A stretch of DNA of 40,704 nucleotides from Actinomortierella ambigua. Its lineage: Eukaryota; Mortierellomycota; Mortierellomycetes; Mortierellales; Mortierellaceae. The stretch lies in contig JAAAJB010000191.1 of NCBI GenBank assembly GCA_016098155.1, positions 1 through 40,704 of the forward strand. Reading direction: 5' to 3'. This document shows positions 1 through 11,304 of the stretch, one piece after another (the first letter of the stretch is position 1; every line of letters starts with the position of its first letter). The position numbers were made by a program, and so were the translations under genes. The notes beneath the pieces were generated by a model. The model was given only the letters and a program-made list of their open reading frames with translations. It did no database searches and was not told where the DNA came from.

Positions 1-42
1 AAATCACAACCAACAAAAACACAAAAACACGCGCCGGGAGGT

Positions 43-66
43 GGGGGGGGGGGGGGGGGGGGGGGG
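43..66. repeat. G24 homopolymer tract
   Basis: An uninterrupted run of 24 G lies 57 nt beyond the stop codon of the minus-strand AVL9 gene. In that transcript it would read as C24 within or just past the 3' UTR. The preceding 30 nt are A/C-rich. Length may be affected by sequencing or assembly slippage. Confidence 0.95.
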
Positions 67-123
67 AAATCTTGTTGGGGAATGATAGGGCGGCTATTCA
101 TTTATTGTACTCGAAGGTCAGAA

Positions 124-3100
124 CTAAGGCAAGGTTTTTGCATTTGAATCGATATCCTCCGCAGAAGGAGCCTCGCTTCTTGTTATCCGTTCCGGAGTCT
201 GAGTGTGCCCCGTGGCGTCATCTATCCTGGCACCCAGGTCGGCAGGGGATACAGGAGCTGACAGGATCATGAATGGAGATGATGCTCCATCATGCGTAGG
301 CGTGGTACTCCGTTCCGGTGCGAGCATCGGCGCGATCCCTTGCTCGGCGTTTAGCATACATTCATGTAGTTGCTGTTGCTGCTGCTGTTGCTTCTTAGAC
401 GAGGGGTCACTTCCGATTGCTTCGCGCAAATCCTCTTCCAGCTCCTTGAGCTCATTCTCGCCGGCCGCCATTAATCCGTTGGCTCGAGTCAAGGTTGGCG
501 ACTGTGAGGCGCTCGAAGGCTGTCGATTCGATACCACCGAGGAGGCATCACTCACTGTCTCCATCATCGCTGTGGTCAATGAAGGCGTGGTTGTGGACTC
601 GTCCGATGTTGCCGGTAAAATATCGTCGCTTCCTCTCCTTGGTTGCTCAGCGCATTTCGTTGGCGACTCTAGTGTTTGTTCCATGCCTGAGTATACTCCG
701 CTTCTGGTGAGTTTTTGAGACCCTGCTTTCGAAATGGTTGGTGGCACGGTGAACGTCGATGCTGTTGCCCGCGCTCTCTCCTGCATTGCACGCTTCTTGC
801 GTTCGTGTTCATGGATCCTTTGCTGATATTGCTCCTCAGCCTCGCGCTGCGCGTCCAAGAACTCCTTCTTCTTTGATTGGAAGAAACTCGACACATTCGA
901 GAACATGCCTGCGGCCCTTTGACCCAAGGCTGCCGTGGCAGCTGTCGCGGGACCCAGTGTGGCACTCAGGTTCGACGGGCCGCCTCCGTTGCTACTGTTA
1001 TTACTATTGCCACTGCTAGGTGAGCCTGTTCTCGACGAAGTAGTGCTATTCACGTTGTTGCCGTAATCACTGTTGGTAGCACTCGACGAAGATGCGACGC
1101 CGTAATTCATTTTCGGCCGCATTCCGAAATTGGAACCAAACGACGAGCCTCGGCCTATGGGAGAGCCGGTTGTTTTTGTGGCGGGTGGTACAACAGCATC
1201 ATCCACGAGATCTCCGTTCGGCAGTTCTGAATCAGGCGCCGCTCGGGCATTAGGTGAAGGGGCAGGGTGTGTCGATGTGCTCTGTATAAGGTGTGCTGGA
1301 CTGCGTGGTGATTTTGTGACGCCACTTGAGTACGCCAGAGGGTCATCCTCTGCATCGCCACCTTCCTCCGTCTGTAGCCTTTCAAACTCCTGCCACATCG
1401 AGTCCAGCACGTTGGTTAACCGCTCGCGGCTCGTTGTCACAGCCCGCGAAAATGATTGTTTGAACGGTGCCAGGTTCTTGTCGAGCTTCATGTCTTTGAA
1501 CTGGTTAGCGAGTCGCCGTTGGACATCCGAGAGTGAAAAGTTGCCTTGGCATGGGTGACCCGGAACTACAATCTCGTTCAAAAGCTCCCAATCCACATAG
1601 TCATTCCAGAGTTGGTAATTGGTGGTTTGCTGCCAGGCCCGGATAAAATACATGCCATAGTCGGCTGTTAGGTGACGGTCTATTCCCCATGACGGTTTTG
1701 AATGACAAAGGCCAAAGTTAGTGAGTAGAAATGCCCTTGAGGACTTTGTTGGTGGGTTGCGCATCTAGGGTTGACTTGACTCACCATTAGGGTGTCCAAT
1801 GCCTTCGACAGGATCCTCGTTCTTGGTAAACTGAGCGTGCTTAACGCTCGACAAAAGGGTCAGGATGTACTCCTCAAACTTTGCACGGAGATAATCATCG
1901 CTACCCGCATATTCTGTTTCTGCTGGAAAGTAGTAGAAGAAAACATCATGTGAACATAGCGCGCCAGGGTAACATACTGCTGCAATATTCCACTACCTGA
2001 TGGTTGAACGTACCAGCGCCACTGCCGCTGTTAGACACAGCGTCGATAATTTCGTCCATCCAGCGACGGTCGGCTGCAGTGAGAGTCAGGATGCTGGAGA
2101 GCGAATCGGTCAGGTACTCTATTGTTCCTGGTTCGGTCTATTCAAGAGCGTCAATAATGCGAGATGCCGAGATTTCGGAGCTAAAGGAAATCAAGATAAC
2201 TCAGATGCAGGAGTCCCACTTACGTTAACAATAGCATCGGCGGAAATATCGCGGTTATGTAAAAAAATGGCATTGGTGGTGCCAATGACATAGCTCTCTG
2301 TCCTTGGGTCCTGCAGAATATCGATTTGCTGCAAAGGCAGATATGGCTGAAAGAACGCACCCTAAACGTTTCCACAGCAAATGAACAAGATTGCTAAAGT
2401 CAACATCACCAAGTAATTACACCAGTAGCCTCGTACAGCTCTACCATGCACTCGAGTCTCTAGATTAGCGGATAGTCTACTTACACGCCCAAATATGTGA
2501 AGCGGTAGCCCCAAATACTTGAATAGTTGCTGCTTGTCTGTCGAGTGGCGTGGCGTCCTGGCCATGCTCTGTATGTACTGATCTTCGGAGTTGAGAGATG
2601 GTGATCCTGTGTCGTGAAGTGCCTTCAATAGTCCTGGAACAAGCGACATTAGAGAATACTGATAGGTGCAAAGTGTCTCCACGGGGTAGCCAAAGAAAAG
2701 AACCTAGTAGGAAAATGGGTGTATTGCGCGCAGTCAGACTAGAGATTTGAGGAAAAGTTGCGCCGAGTGTCGGTAAAAGTGATCCGTGTCTACATACCCG
2801 CCGCTCTAGTAGGAGCAATTTGAGAAGAACCAATACTTTGTACTTGAACTTTTTGACCAATTCTCGCAGTGAGGTACCTAATAACATGCATCGGCACGGA
2901 CAATTAGCTAGGTCTGTCAACTTGTATCCATTTTGAGCATCATTGATGTCAATACTACCATCGTACCCATGAGGAATGCCGAATCAGGAATGTTTTCTGA
3001 TACTGTCGCCTGCAGGCTGTCATAGAATTGCTGAAGCAAATAAACACAGTTGATAAGCCTTTTGTCGCCCATACTAGACTGAATGGATGCGCATTGTCGA

Positions 3101-3902
3101 GGTTGAACTTTTTCTTGGTGCTTACCGCCAAAATATCCGTCTGGGAAAAATCCCGCTGTCCAAACCATGCAGCAGTGACGACGCCCAACCTTTGCCTGAG
3201 AACTCCGAAAATTGGCTTGAAGAAAAAAAAAAAAGTCGAAACGTTGTACATTAGCGCGATCCTGACTCGGTTTAGCAGTGGTAGCTATGGAACGGATCAA
3301 GTCGAACAGAGTGGATTACGGGTGTACCTGTGTGGCGAGAACGATAACTGCCTTTTGGACAGAGCTTCTGGTGAACTCATCCGATTTGACTAACAGGTCT
3401 TTGGTTAGGATCTGCCGGTTGCACGAAATGCCGAACATTGTAGTGGCAACATCTTTCCTGTCAGTAGGTGGTGGGAGGTGAAAGTAGGTAAAGTCCTCGT
3501 CGCTCTGGTGGCTGCCGTCTATTTGTGGACAATTGACCATGGAGAGTGTCAGTATGCAAATGCCTATCTATTTGAACATCATATCTCCTTTCTGCAACTG
3601 TTGACACGACACACCCATACCTGGCAAGGCCAAGAAGGGCAGTAGACTCCACTCTTCGGGCACCTCTAGCCGCTGTAGCGGCACGCGAGGCTCTTGGCCT
3701 GGAAACGGCGGATAGGCATACTCGACGATGGGGCCATGAGCATGATGACTACAGCGTGTGGGAGGGGCATGAGAGTCAGCTGGTGCGCATGTAGTCAGGT
3801 CAGGGGTAGTATGTTGGCAAAGCCATAATGCACGCATGCAGGAGACATTTCCCTAGGCGGGACGTACAAGCCTACGACGATGATGTGCAAAATAACACTC
3901 AT
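124..3902 (-). CDS. AVL9: Avl9 family late-secretory protein, 11 exons
   Basis: Avl9 acts late in exocytosis, in transport from Golgi to plasma membrane, and has a longin/DENN-like fold. Exons on the complement: 3902-3868, 3748-3621, 3518-3328, 3215-3126, 3030-2967, 2877-2798, 2703-2485, 2361-2224, 2137-2014, 1922-1785, 1664-124. Frame is kept through every junction, giving about 915 residues. Family signatures in order are VVGFHHAHGPIVEYAYPP at the N terminus, PEEWSLLPFLALPDG, PIFGVLRQRLGVVTAAWF, GTSLRELVKKFKYKVLVL, GYPVETLCTYQYSLMSLVPG and FFQPYLPLQQIDILQD followed by IGTTNAIF. The last exon (from about residue 403) starts with a folded part and becomes a Ser/Thr/Gly/Gln-rich disordered tail with a Q-run, longer than in yeast (about 764 residues in total). 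The acceptor of exon 10 could instead be 1913, three residues shorter. The first exon is only 35 nt. Family assignment is firm; the exact role is inferred from yeast. Confidence 0.93.
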
Positions 3903-4917
3903 TGAGTCCTGCTGGCGGTGTGAGCAATGACAAAGAAGAGGGAGTGTGTATGTGTGTGTCTGTCTACGTTTTGGCGTGCCAAGGTTGTGTGTGGAATTGG
4001 GTGGAAGGGTGGAAGAGAAAAATTCGAAGACTGTTCTTCTCTCTTTTCTTCGAGTGTGGCGGTGCAGTCTTCGATCTCCCTCGAAGCATAGGCTAGCAAA
4101 GGTACCCTGCAGTCTGACCCACGCTTCTCGCCTAAACCCCAAATTGGAGACAAGCTGCCATCGCAGAGCCGGCTCTGTATCTGGCTATGCCGAACAGAAT
4201 AACCGATGTCCACCCCAGACCACCAGACCGGAGGTAATCTTCCGGTCAGACCAGTTTTGTCGCGAGAAAAAGAGCGGAAGAATCATATGGCATGAATCCA
4301 ACGTTCTACTACGAGACATACACCAAAATCTACTGGCTCGATATTGCAGACAAAAGAAGGCTGTTGCATTGTGTCTGTGGCCGGCTGGCGCACCCTCCCT
4401 TCATGGACAGACAATCCAGGTTCTTGCAGTACATGCTCACATAGACCACCACCCCCCTCTCTTGGTCTCCGTCCCTTGCAGCTGCCGTAAAGGCACCGGC
4501 TCCATCCGTCCCAAGCAATTAAAACATATCTATGTGGTATTGTGCTCGTCTGTCAGGGTCCCACTGTACCTGAACTCAGCAGATGGTATCACATCCGGCT
4601 TCGTCCCCACTCCATGACCTACCGATCCAGACGCAAGGGCTGCCACTACTACCGGCTTTGCTCTGGGACACATGGCGTCGTACTACAACCAAGAGCATTG
4701 CGACCCCGTCATAGCCTCCCCATGTAGAACTATCTGCAGAGCATGGTGCACATGGCAGGCGTGCAGCAACTGGGCCTTCTCCCCTGTTACCGCTTGGTCA
4801 GCAAATGCCCAGCCTAGATATTACGCCCCATCGCTTCCTGTACTGCTTGGCTACGGACCCAAAGTGACTGCTCTCTTTTAAAACCAAAAGGCCTCATCGT
4901 ACCTTCCCACGGCTTCA
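3903..4917. other. Divergent intergenic region between AVL9 and the RCC1 gene
   Basis: About 1 kb separates two divergent start codons and presumably holds both promoters. A TG-rich stretch occurs near 3945-3975. A short stem (GACCGGA/TCCGGTC, loop 8) occurs near 4207-4230. The open frames here are short and show no recognisable protein, so I see no gene. Confidence 0.55.
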
Positions 4918-7088
4918 ATGCCAACGCCCAGAACCATGCCACTGTCGGTGTCGCGGAGAGGCATCACTGCTGCCCGGTCCCTCTCGGGACGATTTTCTGA
5001 CAGATGCACAGCATGTCCAAGCCTAATGTCAAAGCGGGCACTCGAATCAAGAGCAATGTATTCGCATGGAGCATTCTGGATCACCTCTGGAGCAAACAAA
5101 CGCGGACTTCCGGTACGCGCCTTCTCAACAACTGGCTCTCAGTCATTCTTCAACTGGCTGCTCAACCCCAAAGAAGACCCTATCGAGCCAAAACAGCTAG
5201 AACCATTGATCGTGTCAGAGACAAATCCTCGCCTCTTCTATTGGGACTCGACGTATTCAACCCCGAGTCTCAAGCCGGAGTTTAACGGTACGATGAGAGC
5301 CGTAGGCTGGAGCAAACAGCAACTAACGAGTGCGACCATGGAGATACTCAAGTTCTCTATCTGTTTATTTCTATTTTTTTTTCCTTCTAGATCGGATAGT
5401 TTCATGTCTCAGTACAGGGGTAGGTCATGTCACCCGGATGCGACAGACCCCCAAGCCCTGTTAGCAAAGAAAGTGCGATTGGGGCACTGACATATCACTT
5501 TCGACTTGGTAAACCTAGATCGCGCATAGCTGTGCTGTTGTCGACGGCAATGTACACGCATGGGGCTCAAACTACTACAGTCAGGTGGGGCTGACAACTG
5601 ATTCGTTTCATGACGACGACGCGGAGGAGGTGACGGACGTGCACTTTATTCACCAGTTGGCCCAGGAGGACATTGTTCAGATCGCAGCGGGAAACTACCA
5701 CAACCTTGCCTTGTCCAGTGCAGGAAAACTGTGGTCATGGGGATCAGGATGCTTGGGACGAGGCGATGAAATGTACGACTCGTTGCCACAACCTGTCGAG
5801 TTTTTTCATGCACTTGGACGTGAAGTGCGCCAAATCTGTGCAGCTGGCAATTACTCCATGGCCATAGCCAGACCAAAAGGTGGTGCGGAGGATGATGATG
5901 AGTTGTATGTGTGGGGCTACATTCCGTTTGGAGAGCTGGAGAACGATGACGAGATAGGGGAGCATATGGCAGTCGCGGTGACCAGCGGTGGTAGCAGCAT
6001 ACCCAAAGTCACTCCAAGGATGCGCAAAAGCCTCCAACCGCTCCTGGTCACCTCGCTTCTTGGATTAAAGATTCACCACTTGGCATGCAGTCCATGGCAT
6101 TTCACTGTCGCTGTGACTCCTACCAACGCAGCATCCTCCGAGTACACTGGAGACGAAGATTCGGACAGCCTGGATATAGAAGAGCTCAAGGAGGAGAAGC
6201 CCATTCTGATGACCTTTGGGCAATTCAGTGACTCAATGCCCCTAGAAAAGCCTTTCAGCCCAATGTTCATGGAGCTGCCTGTCGAGCAAGAGTTTCTCGA
6301 TATCAAACCTTGGCGCACCTTCCGGTCCGTTTCGCAAAACTCGGCTCTTGTCATCAAGAAGATTGTCGCTTCGAAAGGTAAGAGCTATCTAGGATGATTG
6401 AAGTTCGACAGACCACTATTATGTCGAAATGAAACTATTGCACTTTCTCATACGATTTCACTGATTGTCATTCCTCTTGTGGTTATAGAATGCGATGTTG
6501 TCCTTATGGGTATGGGTGTTTCTGTGGCTCGTGCGCAGTGTAGCTCAGGAATCTACGTGAATCTGAAATTATTAACATAGCCTCTTCCATCTTTCAGAAA
6601 ACGGCAGCATTGGTGTGAGTGATCACGAGGATCATGTTGCACGTCTGATCCACCGCCCTTTAGATGACCATATTGTTGAGGTGGCAGGAGGCTCGTCTGA
6701 GGTGATAGCCATCTCCGACGAAGGCAGAGTCATGGCGTGGAGGACGCCACGCGAACACGAGCATATCGCCTCGTCTGCGTGCTCGTCGTCTTCGAAGCTG
6801 ACCAAGAGTAGCAAGTCTCACATGCACGAGTCTGCAGTACCAGAGCATCACGCAACCGGCGTGAATCAGTCGCATGCATTTGCCCATCCCCTGGATGACT
6901 ATGCTAACAAGGACAAGGCTAGGGCCAAAAAGGAGGTCCTCGAGTTCTTTGATTCTCAAATGAGCCATCGCCAACAACAAAGACCGAAGCGATTGGTTGA
7001 GGCCCTCTTCGAGACACCATCAATTGCCATTCACAAACCTGGGCTGTCCAAGTGTTCTGCGCAGTATGACCGCTTCACTATTTGCTAG
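4918..7088 (+). CDS. RCC1-repeat (beta-propeller) protein, probably mitochondrial
   Basis: Exons 4918-5287, 5391-5419, 5519-6377 and 6598-7088 give about 582 residues in one frame. RCC1-type blades are clear: AVVDGNVHAWGSNYYSQVGL, then the IAAGNYHNLALSSAGKLWSWG unit, then QICAAGNYSMAIA followed by ELYVWG, a degenerate blade with LMTFGQFSD, and VAGGSSEVIAISDEGRVMAW near the C terminus. The first 70 residues are rich in Arg/Ser with almost no acids and contain VRAFST, as expected of a mitochondrial presequence. This matches fungal Fmp25-like RCC1 proteins of the inner membrane, though no strong membrane segment was noticed. Exon 2 is only 29 nt, but both splice sites restore the expected phrase (DRIVSCLSTG then IAHSCAVV). 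The start is the first in-frame Met that supplies the presequence. A nuclear Ran-GEF role is unlikely because the blades diverge from RCC1 itself. Confidence 0.82.
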
Positions 7089-7145
7089 AGAATTATATAA
7101 ACACATGCTTAAACCAAAAACTTGGGACTCTTTATTTCCTTATTA

Positions 7146-7532
7146 TTACGCATGCTGCCCGGAATCGCCTCGTAGGTCTTCGGGTTTGCCGCTAGCGGCA
7201 GGTTGTTGCTCGGTGCCCATGAAGCTATCGACAACACCTTTAACGCTTCCTATCGCCTTCGCAGCAGCGAGCTTGGTCTCGGTAGCAGCCTGGGTAGCCT
7301 GAGCCTGGGCACGAGTAGCAGCACCCTCGGCTACCATTTGCTCGTTGCCAATGGCCTTTCCAATCGACTCCTAAAACCATCGAGGGGCAAGTGTTCAGAA
7401 GTGAGTTTAGCTCTAACGCTACGTGCTCTGAAAGAACCATCACAATTGCTGTGGAAAAGAGAAGCGAAGAGCGAAGCAGACCTTTGCACCACCGAGGGCA
7501 ACGTTGATAGTGTTCGACATTTTTTGAGACAT
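7146..7532 (-). CDS. Small CsbD-like stress protein
   Basis: Two exons, 7532-7482 and 7370-7146, encode 91 residues starting MSQKMSNTINVALGGAKES. The protein is Ala/Gln/Gly/Thr-rich and helical, with a GxAKESIGKAIGNEQM unit followed by a second weaker one around AAAKAIGSVKGVVDSFMG. This layout matches fungal CsbD-type proteins, often annotated as 'mismatched base pair and cruciform DNA recognition' proteins (Hmp1-like), which are small, hydrophilic and stress-induced. No enzymatic motif is present. A second Met four codons in is an alternative start. The intron is 111 nt. A T24 tract on the coding strand lies 47 nt upstream of the start and may influence expression. The resemblance is short, so family confidence is moderate; that it is a real gene is better supported by the clean splice. 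Confidence 0.7.
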
Positions 7533-7578
7533 GATGCGAAGAGTGTTGCCAGGGATTGAGCGTGAGGTGAAGAAATTG

Positions 7579-7602
7579 AAAAAAAAAAAAAAAAAAAAAA
7601 AA
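7579..7602. repeat. A24 tract (T24 on the coding strand of the CsbD-like gene)
   Basis: Twenty-four uninterrupted A on the plus strand sit 47 nt upstream of the minus-strand CsbD-like start codon. On the sense strand this is a poly(dT) tract in the promoter or 5' UTR. Such tracts exclude nucleosomes in fungi, so a promoter role is possible. Length may vary between isolates. Confidence 0.95.
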
Positions 7603-8447
7603 GATTTGCAGAGTAATAGAGATAAAATGAATTAAAGGTTGGCAAGTTCCACCATTTATGCGCGCTATGAGTCCGTCAAGTTCCAACCACCTTGAAGATA
7701 AAAGGTTTTGGAAAACGATTTGTAACATACGAGTTCAGCGAACTCCAGGCTGCCATACGCCTACGCCGACAAAACCGCTAGTGTTTATGGCTCTACTTGG
7801 GGGGCACAAAGTCTTCGTAATCGCGAAGCGCGAGCTCACACACGTACACTCGACTGGGCCTGCGGGCAATTGCATTAGCACATGAACAATGTAAGTTTAA
7901 AACCAGTTTGGTGGCAACGCCGTGCTTCACATGGTGAAACCCCCTCTCATGCGGCCAATGATGTTTCTGGTTGCCTACCCCACAACAGATTTTTTTATGC
8001 GACTGAACACACATGGCTAGCCCATGGTATTGTCAAGTGTACACCATCTTGAGCTTTGTCGAAGGGGCGTTTAACAGTAGCACGCTGGAGGAGCACTAGT
8101 CCTGATCATACAGAAACATTCCGAGGATGGCTTTATCCCGAATTGAGCAGTGTGTCAAAATCGACAACGAGAGAATTCGCTCTCTTATAGAGTAATACTT
8201 GGTGCATCGATAGGCAAGTGTCAAGGCAGCGGAAAATGATGCTGGGTAGGTATTGTTCCTTCAACGGGCTAGCACTCCCCCCTCCTTTAACGGCCCATCG
8301 ACAGTCAAGCTCCAGTTACCCTTACCCTTCGATTGTATACCTCAGACATGTGGCAGCGGTCCTTCACTCTCGTCTTTCAACTAAAGAGGCGAGTATTTAT
8401 TCCAAGTGAAATGCACAACTATATTTTGTAAAGCCCCAGTTTTCTTC
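7603..8447. other. Intergenic region, no gene seen
   Basis: This interval lies between the 5' end of the CsbD-like gene and the 3' end of the SURF4 gene, both on the minus strand. Open frames are short and have no recognisable composition or motif. It presumably holds the CsbD-like promoter and the SURF4 3' end. Confidence 0.5.
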
Positions 8448-9975
8448 TTAGAAAGCCTTCTTCTTCTCGTCCATGCTCATGCCGCCAGGACCAATGGTGA
8501 CCAGGAGCAACAGACCGCCCATGATCGACAGAGTCTGGAAGAAGTCATACTTCATAAAATCCTTCTGATGGTGCGAGGTTTCGACCGACCACCAGTTGTT
8601 GACGGCAATATTGAACACGGACAGGAAGAGCACCAGGAACATGGCAGACCACTTCGCCTTGAAGCCCACGGCGACCATGACACAGGCTACAAAACCTACG
8701 ACGGCGGCGATGACACGCGATAGCGACCAGGTGCCGTGCAGTGCAAATCCAACGAACAAAAAGATGAGGAGAACCCGGCCAGCGAGTTGAAAGTAGGTAC
8801 GCTTGTTGCTTTCCGTCACGTTCGGCAGGCCTGCAAACAGTTGGCGGCGTTTCTGCAAGCTGTCCGACACGATCATCAACAGGCCGCCCACGACCGACAG
8901 ACTGCGCAGGAAGAAGGAAGCATCAAAGATCAAGCCGTATCCTAATGCCTGGAAAACCACGACGCCCAGGAGCACCGCCGCCGCATACTCGGGATATTTC
9001 CGGGCAATAATCATTGTAGAGGCGATCAACATGGCCTTAACGTTGCGGGTTGAATAAAATGCATACATAAATTATGGTTAGCGGCGAGGCTGGGTTGCAA
9101 AGTAAACTCCATAGTAGCTTCGGTCCAAGCTCACATGTCCCCTCTACAACCGATGTTCTCCCTCACCACAACTCTCTTTAAACTCACACAATAGCAGGGA
9201 TTAAAGAAGGGGGGGGGGGTGAGAAGAAAGATACACACAAAAGCAAAGGGTGGTACAATCATAAATAGAGAGCGACGTGCCATCTTCTGAGCGGTCCATT
9301 GGGTTGTAGTGTGAAGAAAGGGATGATAGCTGTTGTCTCGCCTCTGCCCCGCCCTTGTCTCACCCTCATGCCGATCCCTATCCTAGTCCTGCTGCCCTTG
9401 GCACTCTTCCGGAAGCTGTTGCCCCATTTGCTCTATGGTGGTAGATGCGCACCACTTGCCTCCTTCTCCATGTGTCAACAAAAAGAAAAACAGGGTAGGG
9501 ACAAGGCAATGCAACTGAGGTAAAGGAGAAGGCGAGGATTTTCGAACCCACAACAGAAGGTCCTTCAGCAGGAGCTAGGGCTGGCAACAACGTTCTCGGG
9601 CAGAAGGGGAAAGAGGATATTGCTGAGAGAGAGCAGCGAGCAGATACGAAACAGCCACGAAGGCACAAAAGAGACTTTTTTTGGAGTGTGCCTCTCCCAC
9701 AGAGCCGTTGTTTTCTCGCCCAAGACTGAAAAGAAGTAGACACTTACAAAGATATTGGTGAGGAGGAAGAGATGGCTCAGGCCCCAGGGAAAGCCACGGA
9801 AGCGTTGGATATAGTAGAGTTGGTCGGAGAACTGGGTTGCGATACGCAGAGCATCCTCGTAGAAGGTGACGACAATCAGGAAGCGTGCGATGGCGGGAAT
9901 GTAAGGCTTGATGGGTTGCCCAAACTTGTCAATCACATCCTCGATTTGGCTGGAGTAATCCTTGACCGAGTCCAT
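8448..9975 (-). CDS. ERV29: ER cargo receptor, SURF4/Erv29 family
   Basis: Two exons, 9975-9748 and 9035-8448, encode 271 residues, the normal family length (about 270-310). The protein loads soluble secretory cargo into COPII vesicles at the ER and recycles from the Golgi. Family phrases are conserved: QPIKPYIPAIARFLIVVTF, EDALRIATQFSDQ, FPWGLSHLFLL, LGVVVFQALGYGLIFD and SFFLRSLSVVGGLLM. There are several hydrophobic membrane segments. The C terminus is DEKKKAF, so the last four residues KKAF form a KKxx dilysine COPI retrieval signal. The start MDSVKDYSSQIEDVIDKFG matches the family N terminus. The single intron is 712 nt, the longest in the window, and contains a G10 run but no feature I recognise. 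The assignment is firm. Confidence 0.95.
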
Positions 9976-11304
9976 GGTGTGTGTCGTGTGCTATTCGTTC
10001 TCGCTTGGTCTCCTGTGGAGGGACGGGAAGAGAAAGTTGAGCAAGAGGAGGAAAGAAGTCGTGTAAGAAGGCACTGGTGAGTTAGTAGTCCTCAGTCTGT
10101 CTGGTACAGGAGCCATAAAAGTCGACTGGTTCTCCATCGTCATACTATTGTTGGTGATGCTGGCTGAACACTTGATTGTCAGAACAATCTTCGAGGAGAA
10201 GAAAGATGGAATGAGAATGAGAAGTGTGAAGGGGGTGAGGGAGAGAAAGAGAGAGAGAGAGAAAGAGAAAAAGTGAGAGATACGACTTTGAGTACAAATG
10301 TCTCTCTCCCCCACCCACCTCCCCTTCCCCTCCCACACGAAGAAAGAACATGCAAAAAAAAAAAGTGCCCCCCTCCTCCTCCTTTCCCCCTCCCACTACT
10401 TACTGCTTGCTCCTGTTGAATGGTGGTCGCTTGTGATAGGTCTATCGTGAGTCTATGGACATGTCTTTGCGGATCCGTTTTCCCACCCTTGCCTGCGCGC
10501 TCCCTCGTGTGCGTCAGCCTTCCGATCCACGTCTTTCAAGACCCCAGCCCTCAGTAAGTCGTTTATCGATGCACACCGATACACGCCGATACAAGGTGTC
10601 AATCTATCCAAACTACCTTTAAATTGCATTTGCTCGGCTTGATTGGCTCTAAATTGATACCATGGCATTACAGGGTTCGGCATGTTGTTTTGCAGGTGGA
10701 GGAGTGCGTGCTGTGTTTGACCAACTCTCTCTGAATGATACGAACAAAAACAGGAGAGATTGTTGCTTTGCAGGATCAGGCTGGCACAAAGGTGCAGGGT
10801 GTTTCCTGCTCTTTCTTCCAATCGAGGGCGCATGTACTACTCGCCTTGGCTTACGAAAACGATCGCTTTTCCCGACTCTGGCCCTGGGGACACAACTAAC
10901 AGAGGCCACTCATTGCCACCCGAAATGAAACAAGCTGATAGAGCAGCCATACAAGACCACCAAATGCAGTTATTTTATGATGGTGATGATGGTTTTGCTG
11001 CCAATGTTCCCTGCACTCCTTACCTCCTACATTCGCACGGCAGTCCAGCGCGACCTCTCTCCTGAGCTCAAGGAGAATAGTCGGTTCAACTCGACACCTC
11101 TCTTGAAGAGAAAAGGCGAGGCGTGTGAACATATCTCTGCCAATCAAAACTCTCCACTTCACTGCCTCGTAATGGGCTCACAGTCGGCTTGTACAATCAC
11201 GTAACAGCATTTGCATCGTACACCAGCTATTAGGAGAGAATGATAGGAAACATATGATACAGTGTGTTGCAAGCGAAAACATGGCTATATAATGTTCAGC
11301 TACT
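9976..11304. other. Intergenic region with purine-rich tract upstream of the SURF4 gene
   Basis: About 1.3 kb lies between the SURF4 start and the bZIP stop. Between about 10195 and 10400 the plus strand is strongly GA-rich, with a (GA)n stretch at about 10238-10272, then C/T-rich, so the SURF4 sense strand carries a long TC-rich leader or promoter. No ORF here looks like a gene. Confidence 0.55.

Noticed and set aside
203..718. 171-codon plus-strand ORF within the AVL9 tail
   Set aside because: It is antisense to a Ser-rich coding exon. Its Cys and Ser runs are the complement of the Gln/Ala codons, and the AVL9 frame has clear family support.
7146..7532. Bacterial transfer of the CsbD-like gene
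   Set aside because: The gene has a spliceosomal intron, and such proteins are common in fungi. Nothing in the flanks suggests transfer.
10453..10833. 126-codon minus-strand ORF between SURF4 and bZIP genes
   Set aside because: No family motif, no splice partners and a mixed composition; it overlaps other equally long random frames on both strands.
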